DNA from: Sphingomonas japonica
Lineage (GTDB): Bacteria; Pseudomonadota; Alphaproteobacteria; Sphingomonadales; Sphingomonadaceae
Assembly: GCF_006346325.1 (NCBI RefSeq)
Contig: NZ_VDYR01000001.1
Coordinates: forward strand, 2,381,501-2,445,500
Reading direction: 5' to 3'
DNA: 64,000 nt
Position numbers and translations under genes: made by a program
Part shown: one piece after another, positions 34,150 to 42,110 of the stretch
Layout: every line of letters starts with the position of its first letter
How positions within the stretch are numbered: the stretch's first letter is position 1
The notes under the pieces: model-generated
Seen by the model: the letters and a program-made list of their open reading frames with translations, nothing else
Databases searched by the model: none
Told to the model about the DNA's origin: nothing

Positions 34150-35175
34150 ATGCGGAAACCCGATGAAAGCGCAGGCGCGCCGCTGCTCGAACGGCTCCCG
34201 ATCGCGGTCGATCGCCCGGGACTGGCGACGATCGCCACGCTCGCGCTCGTCGCGGCCGCGCTGGTTGCGCGATTCGCTGCCGATCCGCTGTTCCCCACCG
34301 GCTTTCCCTACGTAACCTTTTTCCCTGTGGTCATCCTCGCGTCGGCACTGTTCGGTGCGCGCCAGGGACTGCTGTCGGGCGTGCTCGGCGGTCTGCTGTC
34401 GTGGTATTTCTTCATCGGCGCGCCCGACCGCTTCGAACTCGGATCGGGTATCGCCACCGCGCTCGGCTTCTACGCGCTGGTGGTCGGCACCGACGTGCTG
34501 ATCATCCACTGGATGCAGCGCGCCAATGCCAAGCTCGCCGCCGAACGCGAACGCAGCCGCGCGCTCGCCGATACGCGCGAGCTGTTGTTTCGCGAACTGC
34601 AGCACCGCGTATCGAACAATCTGCAGGTGGTTGCCGCCTTGCTCAGCCTCCAGAAGCGTCAGGTCGGCGATGCGGCTGCGCGCGCTGCGCTCGACGAGGC
34701 ATCGCGGCGGATGGCGGTGATCGGGCGGATCAGCCGCCAGCTCTATGATCCGTCGGGCCGTGCGCGCGACGTACGCTCGCTACTCGAGCCGCTTTGCGCC
34801 GACGTCGTCGACGCCAGCGGGCGCAAGGACGTCGAGGTGCGCGTGACCTGCGCCGCCGATGAGGAGCTTGCTCCCGATGCGGCGATTCCGATGGCGCTGA
34901 TCGTCGCCGAATCGGTCGCCAATGCCATCGAGCATGGGTTCGCAGGGCGCGATGGCGGCCGGATCGAGGTCGAACTGTCGCGGGGGGCCGATGGCGGTGT
35001 CGTGGTCGAGGTCCGCGACGATGGTCATGGCGTGCCGGACGGCTTCGCGATCGACCAGCAGGCGAGCCTGGGCCTGCGCATCGCCGCGATGCTGGCGGAA
35101 CAACTGCGCGGTAGTTTCGCGTTGATCGGCGGGGCGGGGACGACGGCGAGGCTGGTGCTACCGGCGACCAGCTAG
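34150..35175 (+). CDS. DUF4118 membrane sensor histidine kinase (HWE/HisKA_2 type)
   Basis: The 341-residue protein has four hydrophobic segments (about 23-45, 52-72, 74-92 and 98-122) matching the DUF4118 sensor fold, then the phosphoacceptor block FRELQHRVSNNLQVVAALLSLQ with H152, and an ATPase domain with the N box AESVANAIEHGF and G-type VRDDGHGVPDG. The HRVSNNLQ motif places it in the HisKA_2/HWE class common in alphaproteobacteria, often in general stress or light responses. No response regulator is adjacent, so the partner is unknown. It follows the pnp terminator, so it likely has its own promoter. Confidence 0.88.
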   Translation: MRKPDESAGAPLLERLPIAVDRPGLATIATLALVAAALVARFAADPLFPTGFPYVTFFPVVILASALFGARQGLLSGVLGGLLSWYFFIGAPDRFELGSGIATALGFYALVVGTDVLIIHWMQRANAKLAAERERSRALADTRELLFRELQHRVSNNLQVVAALLSLQKRQVGDAAARAALDEASRRMAVIGRISRQLYDPSGRARDVRSLLEPLCADVVDASGRKDVEVRVTCAADEELAPDAAIPMALIVAESVANAIEHGFAGRDGGRIEVELSRGADGGVVVEVRDDGHGVPDGFAIDQQASLGLRIAAMLAEQLRGSFALIGGAGTTARLVLPATS

Positions 35176-35179
35176 CCCT

Positions 35180-35230
35180 CGTTCGTCCCGAGCGGTGTGC
35201 GGGGTGTCTCGAATTCGCTCGACACGAACG
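35180..35230. repeat. REP-like palindromic element, copy 1
   Basis: CGTTCGTCCCGAGCG (35180-35194) and CGCTCGACACGAACG (35216-35230) form an imperfect 15-bp inverted repeat (two mismatches). Read on the minus strand, the right side gives CGTTCGTGTCGAGCGAATTC, shared with the elements at 46846 and 57132. It lies between the kinase stop and recQ. Confidence 0.55.
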
Positions 35231-35304
35231 CGATGGGAGGGTTGCAACCGGGCAAGGCAGCTCGAGCCTCGACACTGCCGCGCCCGCCATCCTATTGGCA
35301 CCCG

Positions 35305-37071
35305 ATGCGCGATCCGCTCGAAATCCTCCGCACCACCTTCGGCTTTTCCGGCTTTCGCGGGGTGCAGGCCGACGTCGTCGACCGCGTGCTCGCCGGGCAG
35401 CACACGCTGGCGGTGATGCCGACCGGCGCAGGAAAGTCGCTGACCTACCAGCTTCCCAGCCAACTGCTGGAAGGAACCTGCCTGGTCATCTCCCCTCTGA
35501 TCGCGTTGATGCACGACCAGTTGCGCGCAGCCGAAGCGGTCGGCATTCGCGCGGCGACGCTGACCTCGGTCGACAGCAACCGGGATGAGACGATCGAGCG
35601 GTTTCGCGGCGGTGCGCTTGATCTTCTCTATGTCGCGCCCGAACGCGCTTCGGGGGAGGGCTTCCGCACCCTGCTGAGCCAGGCGCCGCTCGCGCTGTTC
35701 GCGATCGACGAGGCGCATTGCGTCAGCGAATGGGGGCATGATTTCCGCCCCGACTATCGCCTGCTCCGCCCGCTGCTCGATCGCTTTCCCGACGTGCCGC
35801 GGCTCGCGCTCACCGCGACCGCCGACGCGCATACCCGCGCCGACATCTGCGAACAGCTCGGTATTCCGCGCGACGGGATGATCGTCGCCGGGTTCGACCG
35901 GCCCAACATCCGCTATGCAATTTCGCCGCGCGACCAGACCACGCGGCAGATCGCGGACCTGATGGCCGATCAGCCCGGACCCGGCATCGTCTATGCCCAG
36001 ACGCGCGCCGCGACCGAGAAGCTGGCCGAGGCGCTGGGCCGCACCGGCCGCCCGACGCGCGCCTATCATGCCGGACTCGACCCCGCGGTCCGCGCCCGCA
36101 ATCAGGCCGATTTCGTCGCATCCGAGGATATGGTGATCTGCGCCACCGTGGCGTTCGGCATGGGCATCGACAAGCCCGATGTCCGCTTCGTGGCGCATGC
36201 CGGCCTGCCCAAGTCGATCGAGGCCTATTACCAGGAGACCGGCCGCGCCGGGCGCGATGGCGATCCGGCGGTCGCGCACCTGTTCTGGGGCGCCGACGAT
36301 TTCGCACGCGCGCGCCAGCGCATCGCCGAGGTCGAACCCGCGCGACAGCCCGGCGAGCGTACCCGGTTGACCGCGCTGGCGGCGCTGGTCGAGACCGCCG
36401 GATGCCGCCGCGCGATCCTGCTGCGCCATTTCGGCGAGGATCCGCCCGAAGCGTGCGGCAATTGCGACAATTGCCTGAACGCGCCCGCCGCCGTCGACGC
36501 CACCGTGGTCGCGCAGAAATATCTCTCGGCGGTGTTCCGCACCGGCCAGATGTTCGGCGCGGGCTATGTCGAGGCGGTGCTGACCGGCCAGTCGAGCGAG
36601 CGCAGCCTGATGAACGGGCACGAGACCCTGTCGGTGTGGAACATCGCCGAGGACGAGGAGGCCGCGCTGATCAAGCCGGTCGGCCGAGCGCTGCTGCTGC
36701 GCGACGCGCTGCGCGCCAATGCGCATGGCGGGCTGGAGTTCGGCCCCGGCGCGCGCGGGTTGCTCAAGGGCGGCGAGACGTTGAGGCTCGTCGTGCCGCC
36801 CAAGCGCGAGCGGCGGCGGCGCGGCGGGGGCAATGCCGCGCTCAATCCAAACGGCGATCCGCTATTCGAGGCGCTGCGCAACAAGCGCCGGGAACTGGCA
36901 CAGGACGGCAATGTCCCGCCCTATGTCATCTTCCACGATTCGGTACTGCGCGACATGGCGGCGCTGCGCCCCGACAGCCGCCAGGCGCTGGGCGCGATCA
37001 CCGGCGTCGGCACGCGCAAGCTGGAGGCTTATGGCGACGCGTTTCTGGCGGTGATCGCGCAGGCAGGCTAA
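35305..37071 (+). CDS. recQ: ATP-dependent DNA helicase RecQ
   Basis: RecQ unwinds DNA 3'-5' in recombination and fork repair. The 588-residue protein has Walker A PTGAGKS (39-45), DEAH (IDEAHCVSEWGHDFR with the aromatic loop), the helicase motif VI QETGRAGRDGDPA, the zinc cysteines GC and CGNCDNC, a winged helix, and a C-terminal HRDC domain (LFEALRNKRRELAQDGNVPP). ATG 35305 is used because the family begins a few residues before the first helix; the frame is open to 35197 through the REP-like repeat. It precedes the DUF442 gene by 10 bp. Confidence 0.96.
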   Translation: MRDPLEILRTTFGFSGFRGVQADVVDRVLAGQHTLAVMPTGAGKSLTYQLPSQLLEGTCLVISPLIALMHDQLRAAEAVGIRAATLTSVDSNRDETIERFRGGALDLLYVAPERASGEGFRTLLSQAPLALFAIDEAHCVSEWGHDFRPDYRLLRPLLDRFPDVPRLALTATADAHTRADICEQLGIPRDGMIVAGFDRPNIRYAISPRDQTTRQIADLMADQPGPGIVYAQTRAATEKLAEALGRTGRPTRAYHAGLDPAVRARNQADFVASEDMVICATVAFGMGIDKPDVRFVAHAGLPKSIEAYYQETGRAGRDGDPAVAHLFWGADDFARARQRIAEVEPARQPGERTRLTALAALVETAGCRRAILLRHFGEDPPEACGNCDNCLNAPAAVDATVVAQKYLSAVFRTGQMFGAGYVEAVLTGQSSERSLMNGHETLSVWNIAEDEEAALIKPVGRALLLRDALRANAHGGLEFGPGARGLLKGGETLRLVVPPKRERRRRGGGNAALNPNGDPLFEALRNKRRELAQDGNVPPYVIFHDSVLRDMAALRPDSRQALGAITGVGTRKLEAYGDAFLAVIAQAG

Positions 37072-37081
37072 AGGTAGCGCC

Positions 37082-37513
37082 ATGGACATTCGACCGATTA
37101 CCGACCGCATTGCGGTCGCACCGCAAATCCAGCCGGGCGACGTCGCAAGCCTCGCCGCCGACGGCTACACCGCGATCGTCAACAACCGCCCCGATGGCGA
37201 GGATGCGGGCCAGCCGAGCGGCGACGCGATCCGCGCCGCCGCCGAGAGCGCGGGGCTGGCCTATACCGCGATCCCGATCACCCATGCCGGGTTCTCGTTG
37301 CCGCAGGTCGATGCGATGACCGCCGCAATCGATGCCAGCGAGGGCAAGCTGCTTGCCTATTGCCGTTCGGGAACGCGTTCGTGCAATTTGTGGGCGCTGG
37401 CGGCTACCAAGGCGGGCGACGAGCCCGATGCGATCGTCGCGATGGGGCAGGCGGCGGGGTACGACCTGACCGGTATCCGACCGTTACTCGACCAATTGGG
37501 CTCGGCGCGGTGA
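37082..37513 (+). CDS. TIGR01244/DUF442 family phosphatase- or sulfurtransferase-like protein
   Basis: A 143-residue protein of the beta-lactamase hydrolase-like/DUF442 family with the dual-specificity-phosphatase fold. The active-site loop reads AYCRSGTRSCNLW with the cysteine (about residue 97) and arginine of the CX5R signature, and VNNRPDGEDAGQPS is the second family block. Members are often fused to persulfide dioxygenases or sulfide:quinone reductases and may act in sulfur metabolism; none is next door here. Its stop overlaps the next start by 4 bp (GTGA). Confidence 0.87.
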   Translation: MDIRPITDRIAVAPQIQPGDVASLAADGYTAIVNNRPDGEDAGQPSGDAIRAAAESAGLAYTAIPITHAGFSLPQVDAMTAAIDASEGKLLAYCRSGTRSCNLWALAATKAGDEPDAIVAMGQAAGYDLTGIRPLLDQLGSAR

Positions 37514-37854
37514 ACTGGACGCTGCTGGTCGGGTCGCTCGGGGCGATCCTGGCCTTGGCGGGAACGGCGCGGTGGCTGGGGCTGGGCGGTATCGCGATCG
37601 CCGACGATGCGCAGGCGATCGCCGCGGCACAGGCAGCGGTCGCCGGGTTCGAAGCGATTGCCGCGCAGGTCGATCGCGAGGGCCGGGCGGCACTGGTCGA
37701 GGGTGCCGACGGAAGTGCGGTGGTGCTCAAGGCCGCAGGCGCGCGGATCGCCGCGCGGCACCTGCAACCGCCGATCCGCACCGCCGACACCGATGAGGGG
37801 ATCGTCGTCGAGACCGGCGACCGCTGGTTCGGCTATGTCGCGATCCGCGATTAG
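37510..37854 (+). CDS. Hypothetical membrane-anchored protein
   Basis: A 114-residue product from GTG 37510, which overlaps the DUF442 stop. One N-terminal hydrophobic segment (LLVGSLGAILALAGTARWLGLG) is followed by a soluble domain of about 85 residues, with VAGFEAIAAQVDREGRAALVEG and IVVETGDRWFGYVAI. I do not recognise a family. The overlapping start and its position argue that it is a real, co-translated gene; codon use looks like its neighbours. It may be a cytoplasmic-facing companion of the sulfurtransferase-like protein. Confidence 0.7.
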   Translation: MNWTLLVGSLGAILALAGTARWLGLGGIAIADDAQAIAAAQAAVAGFEAIAAQVDREGRAALVEGADGSAVVLKAAGARIAARHLQPPIRTADTDEGIVVETGDRWFGYVAIRD

Positions 37855-37910
37855 GCTGGGCGGGGCAGGGACACTGGCGCGGCAACTGACACGCATGTAA
37901 GCTGCCGTCG

Positions 37911-38870
37911 ATGCCCGATCTGCCCAGCCCCGTCGATCTAGCGATCCCCGCCTTTGTCGCGCTGGTGTTCGCCGAGATGCTGGTCGCATGGGCAAAGGAC
38001 CGCAGGCGGTATTGCCCCAGCGACACGCTGACCTCGCTCGGGCTCGGCCTGGGCAGCACCATTGCCGGTATCCTGTCGGGCGGGCTGGTGTTCGCGCTGG
38101 CGACATGGGTCCACCAGTTCGCGCTGTTCGATATCGGCTATGCGTGGGGATGGTTCGTCGTCGCGTTCGTGCTCGACGACCTGGCTTACTATGCCTTCCA
38201 CCGGTCGGCGCATCGCGTGCGCTGGTTTTGGGCGAGCCATGTCATCCACCATTCGAGTCAGCATTATAACCTGTCGACCGCGCTCAGGCAGACCTGGACC
38301 GGCTTCTTCTCTCTGGGTTTCCTGTTCCGGCTGCCGCTGTTCCTGATCGGCTTTCCGCCGGCGATGGTCTTCTTCGTCGCAGGCGTGAATCTGGTCTATC
38401 AGTTCTGGATCCATACCGAGGTGATCCACCGGATGCCGAAATGGTTCGAAGCGGTGATGAACACGCCGTCGCACCACCGCGTCCATCACGCCACCAACCC
38501 GCGCTATCTCGACCGCAACTATGCCGGCGTGTTCATCGTCTGGGACAGGCTGTTCGGCACCTTCGAGCCCGAGCGCGACGACGATCGGCCGCGCTACGGC
38601 ATCGTCAGGGACCTCGGCAGCTTTAACATATTGTGGGCGGCGTTCCACGAATGGATCGGCATCGCCCGCGACGTGTGGCACGCACCGTGGCGGCACAAAT
38701 GGAATTATATCGCGCGCGAACCCGGCTGGAGCCATGACGGCAGCCGCGACACCTCGGACGCGATCCGCGCCCGCTGGCAGGCAAAGAACGAAGCGGAGGG
38801 GAAATGGACGCAGTCGACTTCATCGTCGTCGGAGCCGGATCGGGCGGCAGTGCGGTTGCCGGGCGGCTGA
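37911..38870 (+). CDS. Sterol desaturase/fatty acid hydroxylase family membrane protein
   Basis: The 319-residue protein has four or more hydrophobic segments and the histidine boxes of the di-iron hydroxylase superfamily: FHRSAHR (about 97), SHVIHHSSQHYN (about 108) and the later TPSHHRVHHATNP (about 184). The substrate is not inferable; members include carotenoid and fatty-acid hydroxylases. The C-terminal 22 residues overlap the GMC oxidoreductase by 67 bp in another frame and are serine-rich and unlike the family, so the real protein may end near that overlap in function if not in sequence. Confidence 0.87.
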   Translation: MPDLPSPVDLAIPAFVALVFAEMLVAWAKDRRRYCPSDTLTSLGLGLGSTIAGILSGGLVFALATWVHQFALFDIGYAWGWFVVAFVLDDLAYYAFHRSAHRVRWFWASHVIHHSSQHYNLSTALRQTWTGFFSLGFLFRLPLFLIGFPPAMVFFVAGVNLVYQFWIHTEVIHRMPKWFEAVMNTPSHHRVHHATNPRYLDRNYAGVFIVWDRLFGTFEPERDDDRPRYGIVRDLGSFNILWAAFHEWIGIARDVWHAPWRHKWNYIAREPGWSHDGSRDTSDAIRARWQAKNEAEGKWTQSTSSSSEPDRAAVRLPGG

Positions 38871-40390
38871 GCGAAGACGCCAATCGCACGGTCGCGCTGC
38901 TCGAGGCGGGCGGGCGCAACACCTCGCTCAAGACCGTGATGCCCGGCATGATGCCGTTCCAGTCGGAGGGCACCAACTGGCGCTATGAGACCGTTCCGCA
39001 GCCGGGGCTGAACGGCAGGCGGGGCTATCAGCCGCGCGGCAGGGGATTGGGCGGATCGAGCGCGATCAACGCGATGCTGTATCTGCGCGGATGCCGGTGG
39101 GACTATGACAATTGGGCAGCGATCGGCGCGACCGGCTGGGGCTATGACGACGTTCTGCCCTATTTCAAGCGCGCCGAGCATAATGTCCGTGGGGGAGACG
39201 CGTATCACGGCGCCGATGGGCCCTTATGGGTCAGCGACCAGAACCACGCGCATTCGGGAAGCGAAGCGTTCCTCGATGCCGCGCAGGCGCTGCAGATGCG
39301 GCGCAATCCCGATTTCAACGGCGCCGAGATCGAGGGCGTCGGCCTGTATCAGGTAACGCAGCGAAACGGCGAACGCTGGAGTGCGGCGCGGGCATATCTC
39401 GGCGACGGCAAGCATCCCGCCAATCTGAAGGTGCTGACCGACGTCCTTGTCGAGCGGGTGCTGTTCGAAAATGGACGCGCGGTGGGCGTCACCTATCGCC
39501 AGGGCGACACCATCCACACGCTGCTCGCGCGTGGGGGCGTGGTGCTGGCGGGCGGCGTGTTCGCGACACCGCAATTGTTGATGCTGTCGGGGATCGGCCC
39601 CGGCGAGCATCTGCAACGCCACGGCATTCCGGTGGCAGTCGATCGCGCTGCTGTCGGAACCAACCTTCAGGATCATATCGACTATGTCGCCGCGTTCGAG
39701 ACCGAGGGCTCGCTGTTCCTCGGGCGGTCGCTGGCGGGCAGCGTCAAGTCGCTGCGGGGCATCGCGCGCTGGCTGCGCAACCGCACCGGTCCGATGACGA
39801 CGCCCTATGCCGAGGCCGGCGGCTTCGTGAAGACCGATCCGACCGCACCCGCGCCCGATGTCCAGTTTCACTTCCTGATCGCGATCGTCGAGGACCACGG
39901 ACGCACGCAGGTCGCCGGGCACGGCTATAGCTGCCACGCCTGCGTGCTCAGGCCGGAAAGTTCGGGGACGGTGCGGCTGGCGACGAACGACGTCGCCGAC
40001 GCGCCGCTGATCGACCCGCAGTTCCTGTCCGACCAGCGCGATGTCGAAACATTGAAGCGCGGGGTGCGCTCGATGTACCGCATCCTCCAAACGCCGCCGA
40101 TGACCGGTTATCGCGGGCGCGATCGCTATCCGGTCAATCTGGACGACGATACCGCGTTGGAGGCGCTGATCCGGCAGCGCGCCGACACCGTGTACCATCC
40201 GGTCGGCACCGCGCGGATGGGGTCCGACGCGGATGCGGTCTGCACGCCGCAGCTCGGCGTTCGCGGCGTCGATCGCCTGTGGATCGCCGACGCGTCGGTG
40301 ATGCCGAAACTGGTCTCGGGCAACACCAATGCGCCGTCGATCATGATCGGCGAGCGCGCTGCGGAATTCATTCGCACCGCGACCGCTTAA
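38804..40390 (+). CDS. GMC family FAD-dependent oxidoreductase (choline/alcohol dehydrogenase type)
   Basis: The 528-residue flavoprotein starts VDFIVVGAGSGGSAVAGRLSED with the FAD motif, has the GMC signatures GLGGSSAINAMLYLRG and GGVFATPQLLMLSGIGP, and the C-terminal catalytic HPVGTARMG with an Asn/His pair (SGNTNAPSIMIGE). Members oxidise choline, glucose, or long-chain or polyethylene glycol alcohols; the substrate is open. AGGGG seven bases before ATG 38804 supports this start within the end of the hydroxylase gene (67-bp overlap). The hydroxylase and the alcohol dehydrogenase could act in sequence on one substrate; this is inference. Confidence 0.92.
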   Translation: MDAVDFIVVGAGSGGSAVAGRLSEDANRTVALLEAGGRNTSLKTVMPGMMPFQSEGTNWRYETVPQPGLNGRRGYQPRGRGLGGSSAINAMLYLRGCRWDYDNWAAIGATGWGYDDVLPYFKRAEHNVRGGDAYHGADGPLWVSDQNHAHSGSEAFLDAAQALQMRRNPDFNGAEIEGVGLYQVTQRNGERWSAARAYLGDGKHPANLKVLTDVLVERVLFENGRAVGVTYRQGDTIHTLLARGGVVLAGGVFATPQLLMLSGIGPGEHLQRHGIPVAVDRAAVGTNLQDHIDYVAAFETEGSLFLGRSLAGSVKSLRGIARWLRNRTGPMTTPYAEAGGFVKTDPTAPAPDVQFHFLIAIVEDHGRTQVAGHGYSCHACVLRPESSGTVRLATNDVADAPLIDPQFLSDQRDVETLKRGVRSMYRILQTPPMTGYRGRDRYPVNLDDDTALEALIRQRADTVYHPVGTARMGSDADAVCTPQLGVRGVDRLWIADASVMPKLVSGNTNAPSIMIGERAAEFIRTATA

Positions 40391-40396
40391 GATCGC

Positions 40397-41059
40397 TCAG
40401 GCCGCGATCGGAAAGCGCATCAGCCGCGTGTCCGTCGCGATCAGCGCCTGCGCCCCGCGTCCGACGGCACGCACGATCTCCGGGTGGTCGGCGTCGAGCC
40501 CGCCAGTCAGCGAGCCGAATGCGGGCAGGATCAGCTTGGTCGGCGTCGCCACAAAACAGCGCCGCGCGATCCGCCGTCCGCGCACGGTGACGCGCAGCTT
40601 GGGGTGGAAATGTCCCGAAATTTCCGGCCGCGGCTCGCCCGGCTCGGCTTCGTGGCGCAGCATCAGGCCATCGACCATCGCTTCGCGCACGATGCGCCCG
40701 CCGCAATGGTCGGTCATGCCGGCATCGTGGTTGCCGGTGATCCACGTCCAGTCGAGCGCGCCGGTCAGCGCGCGCAGCCGGGCCTGCGCCTGGCCGGGAA
40801 GCCGCTCGCAACCCGCTGCGTCGTGGAAGCTGTCGCCCAGGCACCACAAAGCGCGCGCGTCGCAGCGCGCCACCACCGCTTCGAGATCGTCGAGCGTCAT
40901 CAGCGAATCATAGGGCGGCAGCATCTGGCCGAACTGCGCGAACCAGCTCGCCTTTTCGAAATGCAGGTCGGCGACCAGCAGGGCGCGATGCAGCGGCCAG
41001 AACAGCGCGCCTGCCCCGAGCGCCAGGAAATCGTGACCGCCGAACGAAAAGGGAACCAT
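40397..41059 (-). CDS. pdeM: Ligase-associated DNA damage response endonuclease PdeM
   Basis: A calcineurin-like metallophosphoesterase of 220 residues with motifs VADLHFEK (29-36), GDSFHD (about 80), TGNHDAGM (about 109) and SGHFHPKL (about 150). Its N-terminus and length match PdeM of the ligase-associated damage set. Start ATG 41059 (MVPFSFGGHDFL) is preferred over 41092. Known sets combine PdeM with an ATP-dependent ligase, an MBL-fold exonuclease and a DEXH helicase; the last two are at 42-46 kb, but the ligase is absent from the window. It is convergent with the GMC gene (6 bp apart). Confidence 0.88.
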   Translation of the reverse strand: MVPFSFGGHDFLALGAGALFWPLHRALLVADLHFEKASWFAQFGQMLPPYDSLMTLDDLEAVVARCDARALWCLGDSFHDAAGCERLPGQAQARLRALTGALDWTWITGNHDAGMTDHCGGRIVREAMVDGLMLRHEAEPGEPRPEISGHFHPKLRVTVRGRRIARRCFVATPTKLILPAFGSLTGGLDADHPEIVRAVGRGAQALIATDTRLMRFPIAA

Positions 41060-41088
41060 GGTTTCGCTATGACGGCATGGACGCACGA

Positions 41089-42063
41089 TCACAAGCCCGG
41101 CGGCGCACCGCGGCGACGCAAATCGGCGGGAAGCCGGAAGGTAACCGCGCGGTTCGCGAAATCGATATCGACCTGCCGGAACAGCCGCATCGCATCCATG
41201 CCGAGCAGGATCGCGGGTCGTCGGTCCAGCCCGAGCCGCCGGAACGGTGCCGCATCGAGAAACGCGATCGGGATGTCGCGAAAGGTGATCCCGCCGACCG
41301 ACAATTGCGGGACCGCATGATAGTCGGCCCCGATCTGCTCGCCGGTCACGCTAGTCAGCTCGATCCGGCGCAGCATGCCGCGGCGTCCCGCGATCGCGCG
41401 CTGCAGCGCGAGGTTGCCGATGCTGACGCCGGTGCCGGTGTCGAGGATGACGTCGACCCGCTGCGAACCCAGCCGCGCCTCGGTCAGGATCAGCTGGCCA
41501 AGCAGCGACCGCGCGCGCACGATGATCTCGTCGGGCTTCGGCCGCGCGGGCGCCCGGCGCCGCGCGTCGCGCACCACCATCGACCGCGCGTCGAAATCGA
41601 TCGACACGGCGCGGCCTGCCAACGTGTCGAGCCCGATCAGCCCGGCCGCGCCCAGATCGATGGCATCGAGCGCCGGTGCCTCGATCGACCCGGTCGCGGC
41701 AAGCGCGTCGATCGCGATGGTCGGCACGATCACGGTCGCGGCGGGAGTACGGCCGGTAATCGTGGTCAGCACCACCCGCCTGCCCGCGGCAAGATCAAGC
41801 GTCCGCGCCAGTTCGTGCGAGACCACCGTGCGTTCGGATCCGGTATCGAGGATGAAGCGATATGGCCCTTGCCCGCCGATCGAGACGGGTAGGGTGATGC
41901 GATCGCCGAGCAGCGCCAGCATCACCAGCTGCACCGAATCCTCGACCGGGCTCACCGGCACCGATGCCGGCGCTTCGGCTGGGACGGAGGGGAGCGTCTG
42001 CGTGGATGCGGGCGCGGCGATCAGCAGCGCGGACAGGATAGTCGCGGTGGCCCGGCGGGACAT
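41089..42063 (-). CDS. Retropepsin-like aspartic protease family protein
   Basis: A 324-residue protein with a signal peptide (MSRRATATILSALLIAAPAS, cut near QT). It contains two retropepsin-type active-site motifs, FILDTGSERTVVS (about 76) and VILDTGTGVSIGN (about 213), each in a domain of similar strands, so it may be an intramolecular pepsin-like dimer. Periplasmic. It lies between pdeM and the helicase and overlaps neither; its link to DNA damage genes is unclear. Related bacterial aspartyl proteases have few known substrates. Confidence 0.8.
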   Translation of the reverse strand: MSRRATATILSALLIAAPASTQTLPSVPAEAPASVPVSPVEDSVQLVMLALLGDRITLPVSIGGQGPYRFILDTGSERTVVSHELARTLDLAAGRRVVLTTITGRTPAATVIVPTIAIDALAATGSIEAPALDAIDLGAAGLIGLDTLAGRAVSIDFDARSMVVRDARRRAPARPKPDEIIVRARSLLGQLILTEARLGSQRVDVILDTGTGVSIGNLALQRAIAGRRGMLRRIELTSVTGEQIGADYHAVPQLSVGGITFRDIPIAFLDAAPFRRLGLDRRPAILLGMDAMRLFRQVDIDFANRAVTFRLPADLRRRGAPPGL

Positions 42064-42110
42064 GGCGCATGATAGGCCTGCGGGCACCCCGCCGCAATCG
42101 CCGCTGCCGC

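Noticed and set aside
34150-35175. Histidine kinase as part of a two-component pair
   Set aside because: The adjacent genes are pnp and recQ; no receiver-domain protein is nearby, so a cognate regulator is not claimed.
35197-35304. N-terminal extension of RecQ from the upstream ATG
   Set aside because: The 36 extra codons are made of the REP-like repeat and do not match RecQ; ATG 35305 fits the family start.
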